Positions 1 through 8,538 are shown, numbered from the stretch's first letter. The stretch is DNA of 17,692 nt from an uncultured Polymorphobacter sp. (GCA_937871645.1 CALMPZ010000196.1:1-17692), one strand, 5' to 3'. The notes: generated from the letters alone by a model not told the origin. Translations and numbers: made by a program.

Positions 1-1208
1 AAATAGCCCTTGCTGTGCTGGACAAGTGCTTGTTCCAGAACGGCCTCGGCTTCGCCGCCGGCGTCGGTTGCGGGCATCTTCGCGTCGCAGTTCTTTGCCA
101 CCATCGACAGCGAGCGTTGCGCCAGATTGCCGATGCCGTTGGCGAGATCGGCGTTGGTGCGCTCGGCAATGGCTTCATGGCTGTAGTTGCCGTCATCGCC
201 GAAGGCGACATCGCGCAACAGGAACCAGCGCAGCTGGTCGACACCGAACGCCTCGGCCAGCGCCACCGGTTCGACGACGTTGCCGAGCGATTTCGACATT
301 TTCTCGCCACGGTTAAGGATGAAGCCGTGGCCGAAAACCGTTTTGGGTAGTGCCAGCTGCGCCGACATCAGGAAGGCCGGCCAGTAAATGGTGTGGAAGC
401 GCACCACATCCTTGCCGATGACGTGCAGATCGGCGGGCCACCATGCGCTGAAATCGCCGTCGGGATAGCCGACTGCGGTCAGGTAGTTGGTCAGCGCATC
501 GACCCAGACATACATGACATGACCGGGGCTGTCGGGCACCGGAATACCCCAGTCGAAGCTGGTGCGCGAGATCGACAGGTCGCGCAGCCCGCCTGCAACA
601 AACGCCCGCATCTCGTTGAAACGGCTGGAGGGCTGGATGAATTCGGGGTGCGCGTCGAAATGCGCGAGCAACCGCTCCTGGTAGGCCGACAGCCGGAAGA
701 ACCAGCTTTCCTCGACGGTCCATTCGACCTCGGTGCCTTGTGGTGACAGGCGCACGATGTCGCCGCTGGCGCCTTGCCCTTCGACCAGTTCGCTGTCATC
801 GTAATAGGCTTCGTCGCGGACCGAGTACCAGCCTTCGTAGCGATCGAGGTAGATATCGCCGTTCGCCACCATCGCGCGCCACAGCGCCTGGCACGACGCC
901 ACATGGTCGGCGTCGGTGGTGCGGATGAAGCGGTCGTACGAGATATTCAGCTTGGCGGCCATCGCGAGGAAATGCTGTACCATGTCATCGACATAGGCGC
1001 GCGGCGTGACGTCGGCCGCGCGAGCCGCCTGGGCGATCTTCAGCCCGTGTTCGTCGGTGCCGGTGACAAAGCGGACGTTTTCGCCGCGCAGCCGGTGAAA
1101 GCGCGCAATCGCGTCGGTGGCGATCACCTCATAGGCATGGCCCATGTGCGGGCGGCCGTTGGGGTAGGAAATCGCGGTCGTAACGTAGAAGTTCTGTTTA
1201 CTGGTCAT
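1..1208 (-). CDS. metG: Methionyl-tRNA synthetase, 3' part missing (window edge)
   Basis: Charges tRNA-Met with methionine in the cytoplasm. About 402 residues of a protein usually over 500 long are present; the C-terminal anticodon-binding part lies beyond the window. The class I signature HMGH is at residues 21-24 after ISYPNGRP, and the KMSKS loop is at 303-307 in [10 protein letters not shown]. The stretch [16 protein letters not shown] (from residue 126) stands where many family members carry a CxxC zinc knuckle; here the cysteines are absent, so this is a knuckle without metal. The ATG lies 20 bases after the holB stop. There is no good Shine-Dalgarno close to it: an AGGA sits about 15 bases upstream inside a small CAGG-AAAA-CCTG inverted repeat. 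It is probably the last visible gene of the leftward operon. The identity is very secure; the start is supported by the conserved N-terminus. Confidence 0.97.
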   Translation of the reverse strand, partial: MTSKQNFYVTTAISYPNGRPHMGHAYEVIATDAIARFHRLRGENVRFVTGTDEHGLKIAQAARAADVTPRAYVDDMVQHFLAMAAKLNISYDRFIRTTDADHVASCQALWRAMVANGDIYLDRYEGWYSVRDEAYYDDSELVEGQGASGDIVRLSPQGTEVEWTVEESWFFRLSAYQERLLAHFDAHPEFIQPSSRFNEMRAFVAGGLRDLSISRTSFDWGIPVPDSPGHVMYVWVDALTNYLTAVGYPDGDFSAWWPADLHVIGKDVVRFHTIYWPAFLMSAQLALPKTVFGHGFILNRGEKMSKSLGNVVEPVALAEAFGVDQLRWFLLRDVAFGDDGNYSHEAIAERTNADLANGIGNLAQRSLSMVAKNCDAKMPATDAGGEAEAVLEQALVQHSKGY

Positions 1209-1228
1209 GACTTTGGCAGGTTTTCCTG

Positions 1229-2239
1229 TCACGTTTCGGCAAGTCCTGACACGAGCATGGCCAGGTCGAAGGCGACACTTTGGGGTTCGAGTGACAGCGC
1301 CACTGCCGAAGCCGCGAGCGCCGTCGCCTTTTCCCATAGCGCCAGCGCGCGCGCAAGCCGTGGCCCGCGCCGGTCACGGGCGGCATGCGCGATAGCCGCG
1401 GGCGCGAGTTCAAGAAAGGCTTCGTAGCGCGGCGTTGCGGCCTTGGCGGCGAGCGACCGCGACAGCAGCAGCGCGCGTGCGGTGGCCGCCTGCGGTCCTG
1501 CAACCGCCAGTTCGCCGAGCTCGGCCTCAAGCGCCGCGATGCCGATGCTGGCAAAGCGCAGCGCCCGGCCGGGGGCGCCCTGTGCGATACGGACCAGCGT
1601 GTCGCGGTCGGTCATCGACAGGTCGGGGCGGACATCATCGAGCACGCGCGCCACGTCCTCGTCGCTGAGCGGTTCAAAGCGCAAGGTGCGGCAGCGCGAG
1701 CGGATCGTCGGCAGCAGGCGTCCCGGAGAGTGGCTCACGCACAGGAACAGCGTGCCCGGCGGCGGCTCCTCCAGATTCTTCAGCAAGGCGTTGGCAGCGT
1801 TGCGATTCATGTCGTCGATACTGTCGACGATCACAACGCGCCAATCCGACAGCGCCGGGGTGGATTGGAGGAATGGCCGCAACGGATTTTCGACCTTCGA
1901 GCCATCGCGCGGCACGATCTGGTCGAGGTTGATCTGCGCCCGCAGCTTTTCAGCCTTGCGGTCCTTGGGGTCGGGAATGCGTTCGACGACGCGGAAATCG
2001 AGATGGCTGCCGGCCGTCAGCAGCCGTGCCGTCGGATGGTCTTCGGACACGTCGAAACTGTCGGTCGGCACTCCGGTTTGCGGGCCAGCCGACCGCGCCA
2101 GTACCCATAGTGCTGCGGCGCGCGCGAAGCCCGCCTTGCCGATACCCTGCGCACCGGCAATCAGCCACGCGTGGTGCAATGTCTTGCTGTCGAAAGCCGC
2201 GCGAAACGCCGCGCCCTGTTCGCGGTGGCCGATCAGCAT
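1229..2239 (-). CDS. holB: DNA polymerase III delta-prime subunit
   Basis: A 336-residue clamp-loader subunit that works with DnaX and HolA to place the beta clamp on primed DNA. The N-terminus ([15 protein letters not shown], then [19 protein letters not shown]) is characteristic of HolB. The P-loop reads GAQGIGKA at about 29-36, without the Ser/Thr after the Lys. The Walker B region is [11 protein letters not shown], about 135-145, and lacks the usual Asp-Glu pair. Both fit the known non-ATPase role of delta-prime. [11 protein letters not shown] and the arginine-finger motif TIRSRC (about 178-183) are conserved. The four-cysteine zinc module of some AAA+ clamp loaders is not seen. The ATG overlaps the end of tmk by seven bases (ATGCTGA), which implies translational coupling. 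Start and identity are well supported. Confidence 0.95.
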   Translation of the reverse strand: MLIGHREQGAAFRAAFDSKTLHHAWLIAGAQGIGKAGFARAAALWVLARSAGPQTGVPTDSFDVSEDHPTARLLTAGSHLDFRVVERIPDPKDRKAEKLRAQINLDQIVPRDGSKVENPLRPFLQSTPALSDWRVVIVDSIDDMNRNAANALLKNLEEPPPGTLFLCVSHSPGRLLPTIRSRCRTLRFEPLSDEDVARVLDDVRPDLSMTDRDTLVRIAQGAPGRALRFASIGIAALEAELGELAVAGPQAATARALLLSRSLAAKAATPRYEAFLELAPAAIAHAARDRRGPRLARALALWEKATALAASAVALSLEPQSVAFDLAMLVSGLAET

Positions 2240-2862
2240 GGCAGCAGTGGCGCGACCTCGGCCCAGATGGCGGCCGCGACGTGGTGCGCGTCGATGTCGG
2301 CATTGATGGTGCGGATGCGGCGCGGTTCAGCCGCCGCGCGCGCATGGAAACGGGCGGCGACGCGCTGGTGAAAGCTCAGGTCATGCGCTTCGAACCGAGT
2401 CGCACCGCCGATACGCTTGAGCGTGCGCGCCAGCCCGGTTTCGACGGGCAGGTCGAGCAGCAACGTCAAGTCAGGCCACAAGTCGCCCGTCGCCACGCGG
2501 TGTAGCGCCATCAGGTCGGCATCGGGCACGCCCTTGTCGCCGCCCTGATAGGCAAAGGTCGAATCGGCGTAGCGGTCGCACAGCACCCAGTCGCCGCGTT
2601 CGAGCGCCGGCCGGATCTGCCGTGCAACATGGTCGGCGCGCGCGGCATTGACGAGGCAGGCTTCGGTCGCCGCGTCCCAGCGGTCGGTGGCGCCGCTGAC
2701 AAACAGCTCGCGGATCGTTTCGGCGCCCTTGGTGCCGCCGGGTTCGCGCGTCGTTACCAGTTTGATGCCGGCGTCCACCAGCCGCTCGGCGAGCAGGTTG
2801 AGCTGCGTCGACTTGCCCGCGCCCTCCCCGCCTTCGAGGCTGATGAAACGGCCGCGCAGCAT
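2233..2862 (-). CDS. tmk: Thymidylate kinase
   Basis: Phosphorylates dTMP to dTDP, the committed step of dTTP supply. The 209-residue length is normal for the family. The N-terminus FISLEGGEGAGKST carries the P-loop at about 11-19. TREPGGT follows at 38-44, DRYADST at 96-102 (the DR[YF] motif), and an Arg-containing lid region RIGGATRFEAHD at about 150-161. The open frame extends upstream of this ATG, but that part is an antisense or out-of-phase reading of dacC. The chosen ATG gives the canonical N-terminus. The start shares a base with the dacC stop (TAATG), and the 3' end overlaps holB by seven bases, so translation is probably coupled on both sides. No strong ribosome site precedes the ATG, consistent with termination-reinitiation. 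Confidence 0.96.
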   Translation of the reverse strand: MLRGRFISLEGGEGAGKSTQLNLLAERLVDAGIKLVTTREPGGTKGAETIRELFVSGATDRWDAATEACLVNAARADHVARQIRPALERGDWVLCDRYADSTFAYQGGDKGVPDADLMALHRVATGDLWPDLTLLLDLPVETGLARTLKRIGGATRFEAHDLSFHQRVAARFHARAAAEPRRIRTINADIDAHHVAAAIWAEVAPLLPC

Positions 2863-4040
2863 TACAGGAACAGCGCGCGGAACGCCGCGGCGATGCGGCC
2901 GAACGGCCCGGCCTTGTCGACGGCGTTGGCGGCGACCAGCGGCAACCGCGTATCGGGGAAGCCCGGCACGCTGACGACGAGCTCGGCAATCTTGGCGCCC
3001 TTGGCGATCGGCGCGGTCACCGGGCCCTGGTAGACGATCTTCGCCTTGACGGCGTTCGCGGCACCGCGCGGCACAGTGACCTTGAGGTCGGTTGCGGCGG
3101 TCAGCGGCACTTCGGCTTCCTCGCCCATCCAAACCTTGGCGGTGCCGACGACCTGGCCGGGCTTGAGCAGCAGCTTGCGGCCGAAGGCGTTGAAGCCCCA
3201 TTCCATGAATGCCACCGACGCCGAAATTCGCTCGTTGAACGACGACAGGCCCGCCAGCACCATCACCAGACGGCGGCCATCCTGCACTGCGGAGCCGGTG
3301 AAGCCGTAGCCGGCGTCTTCGGTATGGCCGGTCTTCAGACCATCAGCGCCGGCGACGCGCCCGAGAATCGGGTTGCGGTTGGCCTGGGTGATGGCAGCGC
3401 CGTCACCGAGCGTCTTGCCCCAGGTGAACGACGGCTGGCCGTAGAATTTCTTGTAGAGGTCGGGGAAGTCGCGGATTGTCGCGGCGGCAACCGTCGCCAG
3501 ATCGCGCGCCGTGACCATTTCATTCGGATCGGGCCAACCGTTGGTGTTGGCGAAGCGCGAGCCCTTCATGCCGAGCTTCTGCGCGGTCTTGTTCATCAGC
3601 GCGACGAAGTTTTCATCCGTGCCGGCCAGCCCCTCGCCGAGCGTCACGCAGGCATCATTGCCCGACAGCGTGACAATACCGTGGAGCAGATTTTCGACGC
3701 TGACCTGTTCACCCGGCGACAGGAACATCGTCGAGCCCTGGCTGTGCCATTTCGTCCAGGTTTCGGGACGCACGGTGATCTTCTTGTCGAGCGTGATCTC
3801 GCCGCGCTTGATCATGTCGAACGCAACATAGACCGTCATCATCTTGCCCATCGAGGCGGGCGGCATCGGCGTATCGGGGTCCTTTTGGTACAGCACCGCG
3901 CCGTTCGACATATCGAGCATGAAGGCATAGGGCGCCGGCGTCGCGAAACTCGGCATCGGCGAGACTTGGGCGGCCTGCGCGAACGCCGAACTGCTGATGC
4001 CTGCGATGAGCAACGCTGCAAGTGCCGATTTGAAACGCAT
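2862..4040 (-). CDS. dacC: D-alanyl-D-alanine carboxypeptidase, PBP5/6 type (peptidase S11)
   Basis: Removes the terminal D-Ala from peptidoglycan pentapeptides in the periplasm. The 392-residue precursor begins with a signal peptide (MRFKSALAALLIAGISSSAF, cleavage probably near AFAQA). All three penicillin-binding motifs are present: SMGK at 63-66 with the acylated Ser63, SGN at 126-128, and KTG at 236-238. A beta-rich C-terminal domain of the PBP5 type follows. The last about 18 residues (KAGPFGRIAAAFRALFL) look like the amphipathic helix that holds these enzymes to the outer face of the inner membrane. A longer in-frame reading exists upstream but covers the rlpA 3' end; the ATG chosen has AAGAGG eight bases before it. 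The choice of symbol among dacA/dacC/dacF is by convention only. Confidence 0.95.
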   Translation of the reverse strand: MRFKSALAALLIAGISSSAFAQAAQVSPMPSFATPAPYAFMLDMSNGAVLYQKDPDTPMPPASMGKMMTVYVAFDMIKRGEITLDKKITVRPETWTKWHSQGSTMFLSPGEQVSVENLLHGIVTLSGNDACVTLGEGLAGTDENFVALMNKTAQKLGMKGSRFANTNGWPDPNEMVTARDLATVAAATIRDFPDLYKKFYGQPSFTWGKTLGDGAAITQANRNPILGRVAGADGLKTGHTEDAGYGFTGSAVQDGRRLVMVLAGLSSFNERISASVAFMEWGFNAFGRKLLLKPGQVVGTAKVWMGEEAEVPLTAATDLKVTVPRGAANAVKAKIVYQGPVTAPIAKGAKIAELVVSVPGFPDTRLPLVAANAVDKAGPFGRIAAAFRALFL

Positions 4041-4048
4041 GAAATGAA

Positions 4049-4054
4049 CCTCTT
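4049..4054 (-). promoter_or_regulatory. Ribosome binding site of dacC
   Basis: AAGAGG on the minus strand, eight bases before the ATG at 4040. It sits in the 37-base gap after rlpA and fixes the dacC start at the signal peptide rather than at upstream in-frame ATGs. Confidence 0.7.
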
Positions 4055-4077
4055 GGACTCGAAATGTTTGGCGCGTG

Positions 4078-5013
4078 TCAGGGCGGCGGGGCTGCGGCTC
4101 CGACACGAACAATCTGTGCATCGCTGTAACCCGCCGCCTGCACGCGCGCCAGTGTCGATGCAGCCGAATTTGCATCTGACACCGGCCCGATGCGCACGCG
4201 CCACAGGCCCGACGGTGCGGCAGCAATGGTGACGGTGCCGTAGGGCGCGAGATAGCCGCGCAGCCACTCGGCGCGGCCCTGGTCGGAAACGGCGGCAACC
4301 TGGATGAAAAGCTGCGGCGTTGCCGGTGGCGCAGCCGCCGCTATGGCCTCCACGGCAGCGGGTGGAACGGCCACGACGGCAACCGGTACTGGCACTGCGT
4401 CAACGGCCACTGTGTCGGTCGATGTTGCGAAAGCGGTCAAGGGGGCAGCCGGCGCAACGACCGGCGCGGGAACCCGAACCGCAACCGCCTCCGGCAACGG
4501 CGCCAAGGCGGCAATTTGCGCGGCGTCGGGATACACTCGCCGGACGCGCACCTTGGCGGTGCCGGCCTTGTCGACACCGAGCAGTTGTGCGGCGCGCCGC
4601 GACAGATCGATGATGCGGCCGTCGACAAACGGCCCGCGGTCGTTGACGCGCACCACCAGCACGCGGCCGTTGGTCAGGTTGGTGACCTCGACATAGCTCG
4701 GCATCGGCAGCGTTTTGTGTGCGGCGGTCAACGCGTCCATTTCGTAGCGCTCGCCGTTCGCGGTATCGAGCCCGTGAAACCCCGGCCCGTACCATGACGC
4801 AATGCCGACAGCGTCATAGCTGCGGTCGTCCGACGGCGTGTACCAGACTCCGAACACTTCATACGGCTTGCCGATCTTGACCTTTGAACCGGCGCTGACC
4901 GCCGGCTTGCCGCCCGCGCTGGCCGGTGGCTTTGCAGGTTTGCCGGCACACGCGGCCAAGGTCAGCAATACCGCCAGCGCGGCGACGCTAGTTGCCCGGT
5001 TGGTCAATCGCAT
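4078..5013 (-). CDS. rlpA: RlpA-type septal lytic transglycosylase lipoprotein (DPBB + SPOR)
   Basis: An outer-membrane lipoprotein, 311 residues from the chosen ATG. A short signal sequence ends in the lipobox LAAC (Cys22). The double-psi beta-barrel domain (about 66-160) shows VGIASWYGPGFHG, TANGE (Glu88), TAAHKTLP and NDRGPF (Asp125). The Glu and Asp appear to match residues important for activity in the Pseudomonas enzyme, by recall. An Ala/Pro/Val-rich linker (about 178-232) leads to a C-terminal SPOR domain (LFIQVAAVSDQGRAEWLRGYL to IVRVG), which binds denuded glycan at division sites. An ATG nine codons upstream would also read, but would push the lipobox inward. The gene overlaps the end of the upstream transglycosylase by 26 bases, and only a weak GGTGG precedes the ATG, so coupling is likely. 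Confidence 0.94.
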   Translation of the reverse strand: MRLTNRATSVAALAVLLTLAACAGKPAKPPASAGGKPAVSAGSKVKIGKPYEVFGVWYTPSDDRSYDAVGIASWYGPGFHGLDTANGERYEMDALTAAHKTLPMPSYVEVTNLTNGRVLVVRVNDRGPFVDGRIIDLSRRAAQLLGVDKAGTAKVRVRRVYPDAAQIAALAPLPEAVAVRVPAPVVAPAAPLTAFATSTDTVAVDAVPVPVAVVAVPPAAVEAIAAAAPPATPQLFIQVAAVSDQGRAEWLRGYLAPYGTVTIAAAPSGLWRVRIGPVSDANSAASTLARVQAAGYSDAQIVRVGAAAPPP

Positions 5014-6058
5014 CGCCGAGCAGCGCCACCGAAAGTGCATAGAAATTCGAGCAATTATACGCCAGCAGCGCGCGGTAGTTGCCGAATGTCAGATAGGCCG
5101 GCGTGCCGGGGCCATCGGGTTCGACCAGGGTCGCCAGCGTGTCATCGGCGGGCCACGGCTTGCCCATCGGGATCAGGCCGAGTGCCTTCCATTCACCGAC
5201 CGAAATCCAGCGGCTGTGACGCTGCATCGGCCGCACGCACTGGTCGGGTTGCACAAGATTGCGGACGCGCCAGCGTTCGAGCTTGCCCGGCACGACGACG
5301 CGCATCCCCCAGGGCTGGCCGCGGCGCCAGCCGTTCTTCGCCAGATAGTTGCCGATCGACGCCGCGACATCGGGCTTCGAGTCCCAGATATCGGCATGGC
5401 CGTCGCCGTCGCCGTCAACGGCGTAGGCGAGGTAGGAACTGGGCAGAAACTGCGGCTGGCCCATCGCGCCGGCCCAGCTGCCCTTGAGCTCGTCGCGGCG
5501 CGCCAGCCCCTTGGCGACAATCTTGACGCTGGCATCGAGCTCCTTCGTGAACAGCTCGCGGCGGCGGCCGTCATAGGCGAGGCTGGAGACAGCGCGCGGC
5601 ACGTCGAAATTGCCGGTGTTGACGCCGTAGCTCGATTCCATCCCCCAGATGCCAAGGATGATGTTGGACGGCACACCGGTCCGCGCTTCGATTTCGACGA
5701 GCTTTGCCGCCATGTCCTCGTGCAGCGCGCGGCCGCGATTGATGCGACTGCCGTCGAGGCGGCGTGTCAGATAATCGCTGAACTGGCTCTGCGTGCGGTT
5801 GCTGTCATCGGGCTGCGCGCGGTCGAGTTCGACAACGCGTGGCGAATAGCTCAGCCCGCCGGTGGTGGTAGCGATCGCTGCAGGGTCGAGCCCACGCGCC
5901 TTTGCGGCACGGACATAGTCGGCGAGCCATGCCGAAAACCCCGGGTTGACCACGACGTCGGAGGCTGGCGGCACGGCGGGCACATCCTGCGCGCGCATCG
6001 GCACGGCAGCGGCGGCCAGCAGCATTCCGAACAGCAACAAGCGCGGGAATCGGTTCAT
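4988..6058 (-). CDS. mltB: Secreted lytic murein transglycosylase, MltB/GH103 family
   Basis: Cleaves the glycan strands of peptidoglycan with formation of 1,6-anhydro ends, in the periplasm. The 356-residue precursor starts with a signal peptide (MNRFPRLLLFGMLLAAAAVP, cleavage near MRAQD). There is no lipobox, unlike Escherichia coli MltB, so the mature protein is probably soluble. The catalytic Glu141 lies in GIWGMESSYGVNTGNF. AGAMGQPQFLPSSYL (about 196-210) and DGDGDGHADIWDS (215-227) are typical of the family. The C-terminus ends ALLGDAIDQPGN and has no separate peptidoglycan-binding domain. An in-frame ATG 19 codons upstream would spoil the signal peptide. It is the first gene of the leftward run. 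The family is secure; the symbol is by family only. Confidence 0.92.
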   Translation of the reverse strand: MNRFPRLLLFGMLLAAAAVPMRAQDVPAVPPASDVVVNPGFSAWLADYVRAAKARGLDPAAIATTTGGLSYSPRVVELDRAQPDDSNRTQSQFSDYLTRRLDGSRINRGRALHEDMAAKLVEIEARTGVPSNIILGIWGMESSYGVNTGNFDVPRAVSSLAYDGRRRELFTKELDASVKIVAKGLARRDELKGSWAGAMGQPQFLPSSYLAYAVDGDGDGHADIWDSKPDVAASIGNYLAKNGWRRGQPWGMRVVVPGKLERWRVRNLVQPDQCVRPMQRHSRWISVGEWKALGLIPMGKPWPADDTLATLVEPDGPGTPAYLTFGNYRALLAYNCSNFYALSVALLGDAIDQPGN

Positions 6059-6197
6059 CCCCGCATTGATGCCACAGCATGACCGTGTGGCGAAAGCCTC
6101 AGACAGGGACATTCGCGATTCTCGGCCTGCGCCGAAGTTGCAACAGGCTTGCGCTCGGGCCGCGACACCGGCAAAAGCGCCGTCTCCGGCCAAGTCC

Positions 6198-6284
6198 GGA
6201 CGGGTGGCCGAGTGGTTTAAGGCAGCGGTCTTGAAAACCGCCGTGGGTGAGAGCCCACCGTGGGTTCGAATCCCACCCCGTCCT
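6198..6284 (+). tRNA. tRNA-Ser (anticodon UGA)
   Basis: The cloverleaf folds fully by eye. Acceptor GGACGGG (6198-6204) pairs with CCCGTCC (6277-6283). The D-arm has stems GCC/GGC. The anticodon stem GCGGT/ACCGC holds the loop CTTGAAA with anticodon TGA at 6232-6234. A long class II variable arm (GTGGG...CCCAC) marks a serine tRNA. The T-arm is GTGGG-TTCGAAT-CCCAC. The 3' CCA is not encoded (TCCG follows the stem), and the discriminator base reads T where serine tRNAs usually have G. A weak promoter candidate lies upstream (TTGCGC, 17 bases, CAAAAG, about 20 bases before the tRNA). The gene is on the opposite strand to both neighbours. Confidence 0.95.
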
Positions 6285-6288
6285 CCGG

Positions 6289-8448
6289 TCAGGCCGGTCT
6301 TGGCGCCGGATAGCCATAGATGGTGTCGAGCGCCGGGAAGCCGGTCAGCGCATGGCTGGCGAGCTTGCCGCTCATCACCGTGCCTTCGAAGCTGCCGACG
6401 TTGAGCCCTGTGTAGATCCAGTCGCCGGCGAGCGTCAGGTTGGTGAAACCCGACCCCCAGGCCTTGAGCCGACAAGCGGTGCTGCCCGGCGGCGAGGTGA
6501 CATAGCGCTCGCTGGGATCGATGTTGGCGCGCCAGAACTGGCTTTCGAAGCGCGGGATGCCGCGAATGGCCCCGGCGTCGTCGCGCGGGACATTGCCGCC
6601 GGGGCGGGTATCGACGAGCAGGTTGAAATCGAGGCAGATCGGATCACCGGGCGGATCCCAGCCATCGGGTGTACCCTTGGGCAGCAGGAAGCCTGTGGTC
6701 GCCTGCAGGAACTGGATGCACTGGTAGCGCACGCGCGAGCGCTGGCGGTGCGGATAGCCATGGTCCGAAAACGCCGGCTGCGGGCTGTATTCGTCCATCA
6801 CGCCGCTGAAATACCACAGCCCCTTGGGCATGTTGTCGGCGGGCCAGTCCTCCATCGGAATCAGGTGGTGGAAATCGACCATGCCGTTGATCGGCGCCAT
6901 GAAGGTGCCAGAAACGGCGGTGTCATTGCCCTTGTAGGGGACGTCCCAGCCCAGGGTCGTCGAATCCTGCTGCAGCCAGATCTGCATGGTCTGGGTCAGC
7001 ACCGCGGGAATGCCCTTGACCATCTTTCGCCAATCGTCGCTGACGTCGAGCAGTTCCTTGCACAGGAACGGCACGGCGCCGATCGAGATGGCGAACACCA
7101 GCTCGTCATAGCCGTTGGGGCCGTCACCGGCGGTCAGCGTCAGTGCCTCGACCGGCTGCCACGGCGTCCACCAGGATTCAAGATCATAAGGCTCGCCGTC
7201 CGGGGCGCCGGCCGCCAGCGCCGCGCCCTGGTCGAGCTGGTCGAACAGCGGTGCAGGTGGCCAGCACGGCAGTTGCTTCACTGGTACAAGTGGCTGGTAT
7301 TCAGCGCCTTGGGCGGCATTCTTCACAGTCGCTTGGACGCCGATATCGACCGAGGTGATGATCTGCTTGCCCGGATTGAACGGATCGTCGCCGACATGCA
7401 GCGCTTCGACCTTGTGGAAATAGTGGAAATGCACGCCGCGCTTCTTGAGCACCTCGTACAGCGGCGCAATCATGGTTTCGCCGGTGCCGGCGGCAAACGC
7501 ATAGACCGCATGGCCGAGATAGGCGAAGCTGCGCAGCGTCCAGTGCAGATAGGCGCCTGCCGCCATCACCGGCATGCGCGTCGTGTCGCCGTGCGGGTTC
7601 TGGTACGACAGGTTGATGGTGTTGATGGCGAGCGACGAGGTCAGCGTCATCGGGCTGGCGCCATTGGCCTTGAGCCAGTCCGCCCAATTCTGCGCGTCGA
7701 GCTGGTCATAGCCGTTTTCGATGACGTTGGCGTGGATGGCGCCGCGCATCAGCGCCAGCATGTAATCGGTGAGCAGGAACAGGTGGCGCAGCTCGTCGCT
7801 GAAGCCGATCTTGATCAGCAGGTGCGCGTAGAGCCACTGCCACGCCTTGTCGATGACTTCGAACAGCGGGTGGCTTGGCCCGTGCGCCAGATCGCTTTCG
7901 AGCGCATCGATCGCGGCGTCGAACAGTTTCTGCAGGATATTGAGCTCGATGCCATGGCCCTTGGCGTGGTCGGCGTGCTCGTGGTGAATGAACTTGAGCA
8001 GTTCAAGAACCGAGATAAGGCCTTGTTCAATCTTGGTAAACTGCTGCGGTTGCGCCGGGTCAAAATCGTTCGGCGGGAAACGAAACGGCCACTTCTTGAA
8101 CACGCCGTCGACAAATTCCCACATGATGACCGAATCCATCGGCACCATTGCGGCCTCGAAGTTCGGGATCGGCATCGTTGGCGGCCGGTCGAGCTCGTCA
8201 TAGATCGCCTTCACCAGCGGGATGGCGTTGTAATAGCTGCCGAGGAAGCCGTGGATGCCATGTTCTTCGATGCGGCCATTTTCGCCGCGCGATGAGGCGC
8301 ATTTGCCGCCTAGCCGCCAGCCGAGCTGGTGCAGATGCACTTCGTAGCGGTCTTGCCAGCCGGGCTGGCTGGTCAGTTCGAAGGCGGTCGTCAGACCACC
8401 GATACCGCCACCCAGGATGCGGATAACCTTGCGTCGTGCTTCAACCAT
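6289..8448 (-). CDS. FAD-dependent oxidoreductase, phytoene desaturase/amine oxidase-like
   Basis: A cytoplasmic flavoenzyme of 719 residues; the substrate is unknown. The N-terminal Rossmann motif is VIRILGGGIGGLTTAFELT (GxGxxG at 13-18). An acidic-strand region and the second motif RLGGKCASSR (45-54) follow, and EEHGIHGFLGSYYNA lies at about 61-75. The C-terminal flavin-binding motif LAGDWIYTGLNVGSFEGTVM begins at about 673. This is the arrangement of carotenoid desaturases, HpnE-like and amine-oxidase-like proteins, but the chain is about 200 residues longer than the usual 450-550. The extra length lies in the middle and is rich in Trp, His and aromatic residues. No signal peptide is seen. 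The start was chosen because GGGGGAGAG stands seven bases before this ATG; an ATG ten codons upstream is less well placed. The stop is four bases from the convergent tRNA. The family is sure; the function is not. Confidence 0.85.
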   Translation of the reverse strand: MVEARRKVIRILGGGIGGLTTAFELTSQPGWQDRYEVHLHQLGWRLGGKCASSRGENGRIEEHGIHGFLGSYYNAIPLVKAIYDELDRPPTMPIPNFEAAMVPMDSVIMWEFVDGVFKKWPFRFPPNDFDPAQPQQFTKIEQGLISVLELLKFIHHEHADHAKGHGIELNILQKLFDAAIDALESDLAHGPSHPLFEVIDKAWQWLYAHLLIKIGFSDELRHLFLLTDYMLALMRGAIHANVIENGYDQLDAQNWADWLKANGASPMTLTSSLAINTINLSYQNPHGDTTRMPVMAAGAYLHWTLRSFAYLGHAVYAFAAGTGETMIAPLYEVLKKRGVHFHYFHKVEALHVGDDPFNPGKQIITSVDIGVQATVKNAAQGAEYQPLVPVKQLPCWPPAPLFDQLDQGAALAAGAPDGEPYDLESWWTPWQPVEALTLTAGDGPNGYDELVFAISIGAVPFLCKELLDVSDDWRKMVKGIPAVLTQTMQIWLQQDSTTLGWDVPYKGNDTAVSGTFMAPINGMVDFHHLIPMEDWPADNMPKGLWYFSGVMDEYSPQPAFSDHGYPHRQRSRVRYQCIQFLQATTGFLLPKGTPDGWDPPGDPICLDFNLLVDTRPGGNVPRDDAGAIRGIPRFESQFWRANIDPSERYVTSPPGSTACRLKAWGSGFTNLTLAGDWIYTGLNVGSFEGTVMSGKLASHALTGFPALDTIYGYPAPRPA

Positions 8449-8455
8449 GCTGCGA

Positions 8456-8464
8456 CTCTCCCCC
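8456..8464 (-). promoter_or_regulatory. Ribosome binding site of the FAD oxidoreductase
   Basis: GGGGGAGAG on the minus strand, seven bases before the ATG at 8448. It decides for this start over the in-frame ATG at 8478. The gap between this gene and the TIR gene (8449-8538) also carries the ten-base palindrome AGTCTAGACT at 8498-8507, of unknown meaning. No convincing promoter or terminator is seen there. Confidence 0.65.
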
Positions 8465-8538
8465 GACGAGCGGCGCATGACAGCGCCCCGCAGGCGAAGT
8501 CTAGACTGGAAAACTGTCCGGTAGAAGTGCCCGCAGCC

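Noticed and set aside
6198..6300. The tRNA-Ser gene as an integration site for a genomic island
   Set aside because: No integrase, no second copy of the tRNA 3' end and no change in base composition was seen in the following 11 kb.
6247..8295. A 682-codon open frame on the plus strand opposite the flavoenzyme gene
   Set aside because: It starts inside the tRNA, has no recognisable domain and is Arg/Ala/Val-rich, as expected for an antisense frame in GC-rich DNA. The minus-strand protein has clear flavin motifs.
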